A stretch of DNA of 64,000 nucleotides from Doris montereyensis (Eukaryota > Mollusca > Gastropoda > Nudibranchia > Dorididae), in NCBI GenBank assembly GCA_037039925.1, contig JAXRKP010001316.1:30001-94000 (forward strand), given 5' to 3'. This document shows positions 51,865 to 61,352 of this stretch, piece by piece. Numbering within the stretch: the first letter of the stretch is position 1; each line of letters begins with the position of its first letter. A model generated the notes under the pieces. The model worked only from the letters and a program-made list of their open reading frames with translations. It was not told the origin of the DNA and searched no databases. Position numbers and translations under genes: made by a program.

Positions 51865-52070
51865 CCTTTATGAATCATATCATTTAGATTTCTATCTGTA
51901 TCATTTTTTTAATGGTACAGAATTAAAAATCATGTTAAATATCACAAACTTCAATTTATTGCCCTACTATAACCACCCTGCCAAAAGTCCCAGGCATATT
52001 TATAATAAAGTCTTTGCTTTTTTGGTAAAAGTTCTTCCTCTTCTCTTTACCTTTGTAACAACAGTTATAG

Positions 52071-52190
52071 ATGTACCACTGCTGGCATTATAGATTTGAG
52101 AGAATGACAATGTTGCCACCTTTTGAGAATAAGAAAAAACTATACAAATTCCAACTTCCCAGATCTCCAGAGAGACTCATCTCAACAAGG
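52071..52190 (+). CDS. unidentified gene, exon 1 in window
   Basis: Acceptor-like ...ACAGTTATAG before ATG, donor GTATGTTT, 40 codons in phase 0, other two frames closed. MYHCWHYRFERMTMLPPF, then ENKKKLYKFQLPRSPERLIS. Confidence 0.6.
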
Positions 52191-55100
52191 GTATGTTTCA
52201 GTTGGTTTTTTTTATCTGTAAATTATTAATGTAATGCATTCTGACATCAAAATGACTTGTTTCATGCTATGGATTTATAAGATTTTCATTGAGCATCTCC
52301 TTCTCACATTATGTTAATTTCTTGCAGCAAGAAATTTACCAAATATAAGTTCGAATGCCAGCAATAATTATTGCAATTCGATCTAATGTTTTAAATATGT
52401 AATGCCCATATAAACATGTTATAACATTTAAGAACCTGTGTTAGTGATATGTTGTTTCTCAAGGCCCTACATTTGAAATATGTTTTGTTTGCTTTTCCTC
52501 ACCTTACTCAGGTATGAATGGGTAACAGGTGTAGCTACCTGGTTAAAACCTGGGACAAATCAGTATCTTTTTCAAAAGGTGATCTTGTATTAAATGTTGT
52601 TTTCAACATTGTTGTAGGAGGATCAACTTCACCTCTTAAGGCCTCCCAGGCCTTGAAGAAAGTTTATTTCTTTTAATTATTTACATATATTAATATTATT
52701 AAACAAATGACTCAAGGGTCGATTATGATTTTTTTTTTTTGATTGATAGTTACTTACCAATTTGACCCCCATGGGAGAAGAATTACAACTTGTCAATATC
52801 AATTCATTGATGTTCTGCATGCAGATTTTATATCAGATTATAATAGATTTGTTAGTCTCTCTGATCCTTTTATATTTGATATTGTTTTTCAGTTGAAGTC
52901 TATTAGCAGTAATTTATGAACATAACAATAAATTAGTTCAAGTTGGGGGACGATAATGTCGTAATTATCTCCATGGTTATCATGTTTTTAAAAAAAACAG
53001 TAGTTAATACCAGAAATTATGATCTATACAAAAAAAATTATATTTTGTATTTCTGCAGCATTTTGTTTTAATCATTTAAATGAAATATTAATCAATTTGA
53101 ATTTAAATGTAAGCTCCCTCCTCTGTTTTATCAACATATAACTAAACATATATACCACAACTAACATATCCACACCCACCTGATTTTACTTTCTCTGCTC
53201 TCGACTTTAGCCTGATATCCTAGAAACAACAGAAATACAGCAAAACCATGAGTCAGACCACTCAGCTGGTGCAAGCAGTCTCCTGCCTACAGTCACAGTT
53301 AATGACTCTGAAACTGAGGTGTCATTTTCAAAACATAAGAGTTTTTCAGAACAAAGTTTGTCCCCAATGATGGGAAGTGAGCCACCATCAGTTCATCACA
53401 ATGTTGAAAATGACAGCTTCATATTGTATGAGGATGATTCTGAGGGTGACAATGACACAATACTTGGCCAATTTGGTATGAAAAATGGGATTTCTCTCCT
53501 CTTCCTTTTATATCTAATGAATCTTTTCTTCTTCGATCTTTTTAATGTTTTAAATTTCAGGCAGGTTTTTTATTTATTCAGCATTAACTCATGTCACCGT
53601 GTGCTTACAGTTTTTTATTGTTTGGCCTTCACACTCTCATCTATAATGCTTTTCATTGGGTCCTTCTTCAATAACACAAGAATTTGTATATTTCAATAAT
53701 TAGTATGACTTTTGTTTGCTTTCTTCTTTGAACAATGTTTTTCCCATTAAAACTTCCTTTTAGAGAGACAGTCTTGAGAGTTTGTCTCAGTGTGTCTTAT
53801 ATTGAATACTAATATATTATTGTCTTACCCATAGGAAGAATGGGACCTGATTATATCTTGTATAACTTTTGATGAAAAACTAGAATGGCGGCCACAATCA
53901 ATAAGAAAACTAAGTCGTATTAACAATAGAATGTATTTCATGGGCAAATTGTATAATTTACACATTGAGACCATATTGCTTTTTTTTTGTTCTTTAACAC
54001 AAACATAATGAGCCGTATTAACTTATTGTTTGACTGCATGGGCAGGCGATAACAGAGAAGGAGACAAGGACAAAATCAATAGAGCTTTAAGAAATGCTTC
54101 TAAAATATTAGGACAATCAACTGTTTCTTTAAAATAATGCTGTATTTAAAAAAAATTGCAGCTCAAAAATACTTTAAATTATGAAGCATGAGTATCATGT
54201 CTCAATTCCCAAATCAAGACAAGTATTTGAAGTGAGAGACTTTTACATAGGAAAACATCTCGACACCAGTATTTTGATTCATTTCTTCCTTTCTGGATAC
54301 AGAGTTGTGATTCCATCTATGTAAAAAATTAATATTCCACTTTATTGTATCTGTGTCTTATGATGTCATTCCGAGAGTGAAAGGCTTTTCAATTTCAATT
54401 TCAATCATCTTTATTGATCCTTTAAAAAAAGGAAATTATACTTGTGTTATCACAATTTCCGTTTGAAAAATAAAAGAATACATCAATGCATTCAAATTAA
54501 AAACAAATTTAACTTAGTTAATCATTAAATGTTTAGATTTTAGGAGAAGTATACAAAAATTCAAAGGTGGGTAAATAAATAGTGCAGTGAAACAATATAC
54601 ATAAAAAAAAATTAAAAATTAGAAAAGATAGAATAATTATAGACAAATCAGTTTAGCTTCATACACATTCATTAACTTATCATAAATCATTCATTCACCA
54701 TCCATCAATTTAAGTCAACCGATTCGACTACTTGTTTTTGGGTATGGAGAAAAAGGGTGGGTGTTGTCTTTAAGTATACTCCTGAGTTTGATCTTGCATT
54801 GAATTTCATACAGATCTTCAAAGTTCTCTGGCTCTACATCATTTATGAGTTTCCCTATGTGTTTCAGTGTCCTGTTTAATTTCTTCTTTTCTCTATCTCT
54901 TGTATTTCCTCCCCATGCAGTTATACTAAAAATAATAATACTCTTTATGCAAGCTTGATGGAAAAGTCTTATTAGAGTGCTATCAATTTGAAAATTATAA
55001 AGCTTCCTCATAAAATACATTCTTTTGTTCACATTCTTTAAAACTTTATTTGATCGTTTTTGCCATTCTAGCTTCTCGTAAAAAATTATGCCAATTTATA

Positions 55101-58100
55101 TTCATTAACTTTCTCAACTGTTTCATCTTTTATAACAATATCATTATGGAGGTTATTTGTCTTCCTAAAATCAAAAATTATTTCTTTTGTTTTGTTAACA
55201 TTAAGTTGTAAATAATTGTCATCACACCATTTTACATACCTTTAGATTTCTTGAGCATAATTGATTAGATCTACTTCTGACCTGATAAGAGCTTGGATAG
55301 ATGTATCATCTGCATATTTTATTATTGGGATGTTTTCAAACGTGGTTTTACAATCATTCGTGTAGATAGAAAAGAGTATAGGTGCAATGACAGTCCCTTG
55401 GGGTGCTCCAGTGTTTGTTACAATTACTGACAAGTCAAAAAATACCATTCTCCGATTTTAATCTAACAAATTGAGGTCTGTTGGTCAGAAAATGTAAGAT
55501 CCAGAGAGTTACACTTTTTCCCAAAACCATATTTAACAATTTACGAATCAGGATGTGTGGCTGTATTGTATTAAAAGCACTTGAAAAATCAACGAAGAGA
55601 GTTGTGACATAGCTTTTGGAGTATCAAGATGATTTTACATGTTATTTGTAAAAAATAGAATAGCATCTTCAACGCCCCTTTTAGATTTATAGGCAAATTG
55701 GTGTAAGTCAAGAGTAGGTCCACTTGTAATTGTAATTGCTTTTAACACAATCCTCTCAAGACATTTCATTAAAATAGATGTCAATGCTACTGGTCTTAAA
55801 TCATTCATTGGTTTTATATTACTGCATTTTGGGACAGGAGATATTTGGGACATTTTCCAAGCATTCAGTATTTCATTTAACGACAGTGATAAATTAAATA
55901 TGTATGAAAATATACCTGAGAGTTCACTAGAACATAATTTCATGACAGGCTTTGTTTATTTTAAGATTTTTGAAAGTTTATTTACTTCATTTTCATTGAC
56001 CTTTTGGTGTATCTTCATTTTCTTTGAGGCTGCTTCTCATACCATCTATGTGATCAGAAAAGTCAAGTTGGTCAAATCTAGCGTAAAAGTGTTCAGGTCA
56101 TCAACATACTGTTTTTTCTTTTGCCCTCTCTAAAAATACAGATTTTCTTTTGTTCCTATAGCCTACAATGTTTTTCATTCCATCCCATACACATCTCAAG
56201 TTATTTGATCTAAATTTTCTTCAATGTTGTTTTTTTATTTCTTTTGGCATTCTTTAATGAGTGAATAAGAGAGAAAATGAATTATATTATACAGTGGAAC
56301 CTCTCTAACCCAGAGAATCGGAAAACCCAGCCAATCAGGAAGAATTTCAGGGATGGAATGGTTTCTTTATATTTTACCTCTCAAAACGGGGAAGGTCCCG
56401 GCTAATTGGGACAATTTTTGCGGGCTTGCATTGATTATCATCACCATTTCCCCCATATTTATTTATTCCAACACCCATTTTTTATCCCAATTTGGTTTCC
56501 ATGTTAGTAAAATATCAATTATTATACCTGGATTATTGCTACACGTGTTATACACTGCATAATGTGTACACGATGTCGCAAGTGCCAGTTTGCGACGACC
56601 ATAAGCCAGACATCCATTAAGAAGGTGTTTTAAGCCAGACCCTGCTCATCCACGTGTGAATGACATCTGTGATGAATGCCTTCTTTATTTTGATCAAGTG
56701 GTTCTGTGACTACTTGTTCGTTTAATTCTGTATTTTACCAGTCACAGAAGGGCTTAGGTATCTCAAAGTGCTGTGCTGAGGAAAACCAAAACCCCTAGGT
56801 CCCCGGCAAATTGGAAAACCCGGCAAATCGGGACAATTTTACAATCCACCAAGACTTTCCGATTAGAGAGGTTCCATTGTATTAGTATTATGATTAATTT
56901 CTCTGTTCTGATTATTTATTGTGAGCATATTATATCAACAAACACAATGTAATTTCCTGTTTAAGAATCAATAAAGGTTATCTTATCTTATTTTATCTTG
57001 TTTTATAAAGAAAGGAGTTCCTCACTATCTTAGCCTGTTGATGATTTACCATATGTATTTGTCATAAAAACGATTCATTCATTTTTCATTGTCCTTGCCA
57101 TCTTTTTCATCCCCCTTTTTCAGAGTCTTACTTCAGGAGGAAAATTGATGCTGAATTGTTTACTTTCCAAGATAACATGCATGCAATGTTAACAGAGCAA
57201 CAAGTTCACTTCTGTAACATTTTAAGAACTATGCAAGTATGTGACACTGATATTTTATTTTATTATAATGAAACAATTTGTTCCTTAAGTTTCACTCATT
57301 TTTTCACCAAGAAAATTTTCTGTACACCTCATATTTAAAGTTTAGATTGAGAAAGATAAAGACAAACAGTTGATAAGCAAAGTTAACTCACTGCTTTGAG
57401 AAGTCATTAAAAATGTTTGTGTCAATGTACAAATTAAGGTCAAAAGTTACATTACTTGGCTTCTTGTCAATGTTTACCAACAATTTTTAAATTTCGGGGT
57501 GTGTTGATGAAATAAGAAATTTCTCCTACTGTGACATGACAAAAAGCTCTTTCCTCAACTTCTGCAGGTGAATCCAGAGAAAGCATTGCAAGGTAATGAC
57601 CATATATTTTAGTAGGGATGCAATTGTAGTCCATGGCTATGATATTTGTTGAAATTGAATTGATTATTTTTCTTAAGGGGAAAGGCAGCACCTGGAATGG
57701 GTGATTTTGAGTCAAAGTATCAAAATTGGGATGATGACATTTTCTTTCAGTTCAACTTATCTGCTTCACTTTAATACAAGTCATTTATGATAAATTCACC
57801 TTTCTAATCAAAAACGACATTTGAAAGTTACTCATACCACCACTTTTGGGAACATCATTTAGCAGCACATGAATAACTCATTCACCCCTGCAGTAAAATG
57901 GATCCGCCTGTGCCCATTGAAAAGCTTACTCTATCCCCTATCATACAGTGACCTATTACACATCCAATCAAATGCCTTTATTTTATTACACTATTTCCAT
58001 TGCTTGATGTCAATCGGTGTGCTCAAGAGCTATTTTCCATTATATTGTCGTAGCGACGGTCAGTTTTACTCTCTCTCCTTGAAGACAAACAGAGTTGGCC

Positions 58101-60245
58101 GAATGTCTTAATTTGAAGCCCAATCGACAACCAGTTTCTGCAGTGCCGTGTTTTTGTTTCCCACGCCTCTTGTATATTTTCTCCTTCTCGATACTAATAA
58201 TACTTTTACATTTCAACACATGATGGCAGTCGTTTTATTTATTTGAATACCATTATTACTATTATTGTCATCTATAGTTGTTATCACAGTGTCACTACTA
58301 GGTATTGGCTTTTGTATGCAGTGTCATTCTTTATTGATAAGTTGTCTTTTGTGACTATTTTTTTTATTGTTTACAAGAACAGTGTATAAGATCTCTATCT
58401 TCATCATGCCAAAACATGAACCTGTCGTTCCAAAATCTTGTCGTAAACAACTTGCGGAAGTGGGTGCGAAATGTTGAATAATGATCCTGCTGTTGAAATA
58501 AGTGTGGAAATAACATGATCTGATGACAATGTGCTTGTCTCATCCTTTCTTTCATCTAGTAGTTATAGTAGTAATAGTAGTAGTAGTAGTAATAGTAGTA
58601 GCGCTCGCACAACATTGACAACTACCACCATCCTCATTCTGCCCGTTGAATTCATCAACCTTTCCTCCACCTCTGGTCCATCCCTGTACCCCGTGCCTTC
58701 ACATTCACCAACCACTAATAGTAGTGGTAATGCAACAGTCTACACTGCTGGACTACTAGCCTTTGATGTCAAAGTCCCTGCTGGGATTGTTTTGAAGACC
58801 GTTTTTGGTTACAAATTTCACTTTTTCTGCTATATTTTTTTCTTCTCAAAACTGCATTTTTCATTACTCAGGTCCATTTATCTCAGATACGCGCCATCAT
58901 ATTTCATTCAAGCTTCATAATTTTCATAATCTTAACTCAGCTATTCATGTCTTCAATTTTTTATTTCTTTGGAGAAAAATTTTTCAGTATTTTTGGGGTA
59001 TTAACAATGTGTTAATATATGTTGACAAAAAACAAAAACATTAAAATTTTAGTATTTGTTTTTTTTTATAAAAGTGGGTTGAATAATTGAGAAAAGGTCA
59101 GTATAAACATCCTGTGCAAATTACAAACAAATTGAACCCATAGTGACGGAGAAATATGGACCTAAAGTTTGCAAACAAATCCAAGTTGGCGGATGTGTTT
59201 TAGCTGCTACCATGAACCAACAAAAAATTATTTTTTTTGCCTCAAACATCATTGTGGTATCCTTTCAAACTAATTTGACCCCAAAATTGGCAAATAACAG
59301 CAATATTAGGAAAACAAATCTCTTTGTACCGCATTTCCCTTAACCGATCAAATCGAGTAAAAGAAGGTATAAATTTGTTTAATTGTTACATTTTCTATTA
59401 GTTTAGTTGGGGCGAGGACTATTCCGTATGTTACATGTATTGTTTTACAACAAATTCCCTTCTAATAAACCCTGAGCATTGTTGAAAGAGGACAAACACT
59501 GTGTACGTTTTATTTCATTTCAAAAGAAATCAGGTCTCATTTTACACAATTGTTTTCAGACTGTGTGTCATAGCTACTATTGTTATATCAGTAAGAATTC
59601 CTCCCCTTTTGAAATTTCAGACAGCCACCCTGTACAAACCTTGCCTGAGTCAGAGTCGATGGAAGAAGATAGCGTAAATGATAGGTAAATATTCTTATTG
59701 ATTTATCCAAAAGAGTCGTTTTTCTTGCACTGTTTCACTGAAAGATTTGTAAATTATATATTTGTCAATTGGTTTGGTTTTGCCATGGTGATTATTTTGA
59801 AATCTGACACTTACTTCAAAGTGCAAAATATGTATTGTCTGAAACTGTCTAAACACGTAATTCCACGATATATGGGATATGACATTTGTCCTTAAAATGG
59901 ACAATCGCCTGCTTCTTGCGTGTCTTTATAAATGTTGGAGGCTCTGAACCAATAGAAAAGCTCTTTTAACACACATGATCTAAACTGGCCTGTATTTTTA
60001 TCATAAAGAAGAATAAGTACTCTTTTGAAGTGAAGATCATGAGTATTCTTTACAGAGTTTTTAGCGGCATGGGTTTTAAGCACTGCAAATTCTTATATGT
60101 ATTATTCAAATCTAAGTATTGTATTAATATTTCCAGTGGTGACACTGGGTACAGTAAAAATGAAGATGAGGGAAAATTGATCATGGCCTCAAATAAAGCT
60201 GTCAGATCAAGAATGCAAAAAAGTACATTGTACTGTACAACATGA
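52071..60245 (+). CDS. unidentified acidic, Ser-rich protein, six exons
   Basis: Six exons with canonical AG/GT borders join in phase without an internal stop: 52071-52190, 53211-53475, 57124-57236, 57568-57592, 59621-59684, 60137-60245. Together they give about 230 residues. The first part is basic (ENKKKLYKFQLPRSPERL), the middle acidic and Ser-rich (NDSFILYEDDSEGDNDT). A short helical part follows (AELFTFQDNMHAMLTEQQVH), and the end is acidic again (TLPESESMEEDSVND). I do not recognise the family. Since an in-frame stop lies right before the first ATG, either translation starts there or more coding exons lie upstream. The last exon may read to TGA at 60243 or splice at the GTACAT at 60223. 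It is divergent from TEX11. Confidence 0.6.
53211..53475 (+). CDS. unidentified gene, exon 2
   Basis: Acceptor ...CTCGACTTTAG, donor GTATGAAA. Phase 0 in, phase 1 out, 88 codons. Ser-, Glu- and Asp-rich, probably disordered: PDILETTEIQQNHESDHSAG at the start and ILYEDDSEGDNDTILGQF at the end. Confidence 0.75.
53838..54340 (+). pseudogene. L2/CR1-group LINE fragment, diverged
   Basis: Encodes TFDEKLEWRPQSIRKLSRIN, NRMYFMGKLYNLHIETILL, TAWAGDNREGDKDKINRAL, then a TSRYFDSFLPFW-like end. This is the same region as in the 46.1 kb copy but a different, older subfamily. Several frameshifts. Confidence 0.75.
54388..56265 (-). mobile_element. L2/CR1-group LINE, 5'-truncated, unsplit copy
   Basis: Minus-strand copy of the element at 42112-46700. 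From 5' to 3': VWDGMKNIVGYRNKRKSVF (about 56180), a FYARFDQLDFSDH block, MKLCSSELSGIFSYIFNLS (about 55940), LRPVALTSILMKCLERIVLK, TNTGAPQGTVIAPILFSIYT (about 55420), YADDTSIQAL, MYFMRKLYNFQIDSTLIRLF (about 55020). A 3' untranslated part then ends in ATTGAA repeats at 54388-54405, the short tandem tail usual for this group. It has small deletions, including one that removes the GPDNI motif. Confidence 0.88.
56292..56879. mobile_element. pogo/Tigger-like non-autonomous element
   Basis: Inverted ends CAGTGGAACCTCTCTAA (left) and CAATGGAACCTCTCTAA (right, read inward), each next to a TA (56290-56291 and 56880-56881). That is the pattern of pogo-type Tc1/mariner elements. Subterminal GGGACAATTTT motifs occur near both ends. 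At 588 bp and with no transposase it is a MITE-like derivative. Confidence 0.8.
56925..57000 (+). repeat. 3' end of another L2/CR1-group LINE
   Basis: AATTTCCTGTTT...AATCAATAAAGGTTATC followed by TTATC units parallels the tail of the 54388 element (AATTTCC...GATCAATAAAGATGATTG). Only the tail is recognisable; the pogo-like element may separate it from its body. Confidence 0.55.
57124..57236 (+). CDS. unidentified gene, exon 3
   Basis: Acceptor ...CCCTTTTTCAG, donor GTATGTGA. Enters with two bases and leaves in phase 0. SYFRRKIDAELFTFQDNMHA, then MLTEQQVHFCNILRTMQ; probably helical. Confidence 0.75.
57568..57592 (+). CDS. unidentified gene, exon 4 (25-nt microexon)
   Basis: Acceptor ...CAACTTCTGCAG, donor GTAATGAC. 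VNPEKALQ plus one base. It is the only segment seen that links exon 3 (phase 0) to exon 5 (needs one base) without a stop. Confidence 0.6.
57593..59620. other. intron with an (AGT)n tract
   Basis: Mostly unrecognised. (AGT)n at about 58555-58602 creates a Ser-rich frame (58531-58920) that lacks fitting splice phases and is not called as an exon. Confidence 0.5.
59621..59684 (+). CDS. unidentified gene, exon 5
   Basis: Acceptor ...GAAATTTCAG, donor GTAAATAT. Enters with two bases, leaves with two. SHPVQTLPESESMEEDSVND, acidic. Confidence 0.7.
60137..60245 (+). CDS. unidentified gene, exon 6 (possible last exon)
   Basis: Acceptor ...TATTTCCAG, enters with one base to complete a Ser codon. GDTGYSKNEDEGKLIMASNK, then AVRSRMQK. 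The frame runs to TGA at 60243-60245; a GTACAT donor at 60223 is an alternative end. Confidence 0.6.
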
Positions 60246-60700
60246 AAAATCCACACCAAGGCTTAACAAACTCTGCACCTCACCCCATTATTTTAACTTA
60301 CACTACATTACATTAGAAATGAAACTAGCCGCCTGTTTACACCACTTTTTTAAATATTCTGTTGGATACCCCATATTAAAGGGAGGGGTTGGGGGGAAGA
60401 AGGGACTGAGCATTTTGGATAAACAACTCAAGTAACATGCTAAAGTTTTGGTCTGATTTCCCATGTCAACCCAAAAAACAGATCTGAACTTTCACTAAAC
60501 TCGAGTACATTTTTCTTTACTGCAATTTGAAGTGGTCATGTCTCTTAAAGTCAGGTATACTACACCGATTAAAATACAATTTTAAGAATAATTATTTTTC
60601 AAACCAGTAAAGTCATGGTATTACCCAAGACGGAATACAACAAGACGAATCATTCCCTCTTCATTGCATGTCTCGCGAGCCTGCCACGTCTGTTTTGCTA
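60246..60700. other. no gene recognised
   Basis: No polyadenylation signal that could be tied to the gene was found with confidence. Confidence 0.4.
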
Positions 60701-60761
60701 AGTGTGCTATGTTTATTGTGGTTACCGCAAGAGGCTTATAACAGTTTTAATTGTAATTATT

Positions 60762-60900
60762 ATTGTCATTGTTATTATTATTATTATTATTATTATTACA
60801 ACTATTATTATTATTATTATTAGCAGTAGTAGTAGTAGTAGTAGTAGTAATAGTAGTAGTATTATTATTATTATATTGTTGTTATTAAATGTAATGATAT
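60762..60900. repeat. (ATT)n/(AGT)n trinucleotide repeat
   Basis: Long TTA/ATT tract followed by an AGT tract and more TTA. The Ile/Ser-rich frame over it is an artefact. Confidence 0.92.
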
Positions 60901-60958
60901 TATTATCAAGGAGAGTGCTTTTAACTTCTCATTTATATATTGAAAGGGGTCTTGTAAT

Positions 60959-61352
60959 GTGAATCCAGAGGTGTTGTTCATTGAAATAATTAGAGATACC
61001 TTCTTAATTCAGGTTGTTAAAGAGGCAACTAGAAATCATGTAAATCAAGTCAGTAATATTTTTAATCTCATTCTATGTAGTGATGATAAGTATTTAAAAA
61101 GTGTAGAGCACCTAACCCCCCTAGGGAAAAGTGATCATGATGTATTGCATACATCTCTTAATTTATCAGCTCGATCAAAATTGATCAGATTCCGTTGCAA
61201 TTATTATAGAGAAAATTGTGTTAATTGTAGAAAAGAATTAAACAATTGGAATATTGTAACAAATAAGTTAAAAGATGTTGAATCTAAATGTATTCTACTT
61301 AAACCAAATTGTGGACAATCTAAACCTTTATGGATGACTAGAAATTTTAAGA
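60959..61352 (+). pseudogene. CR1/jockey-group LINE fragment, endonuclease end
   Basis: Open frame reading FIEIIRDTFLIQVVKEATRN, NIFNLILCSDDKYLKSVEHL, TPLGKSDHDVLHTSLNLSAR, and later KPLWMTRNFKRHI. This is the C-terminal part of the endonuclease (LI......V......PLGKSDH) and the linker before the reverse transcriptase. It begins abruptly and is cut off by LINE copy E, whose tail starts in the codons after FKRHI. Confidence 0.78.

Noticed and set aside
58531..58920. 129-codon Ser/Thr-rich frame
   Set aside because: It starts in an AGT repeat, and its possible splice sites do not fit the phases of the flanking exons.
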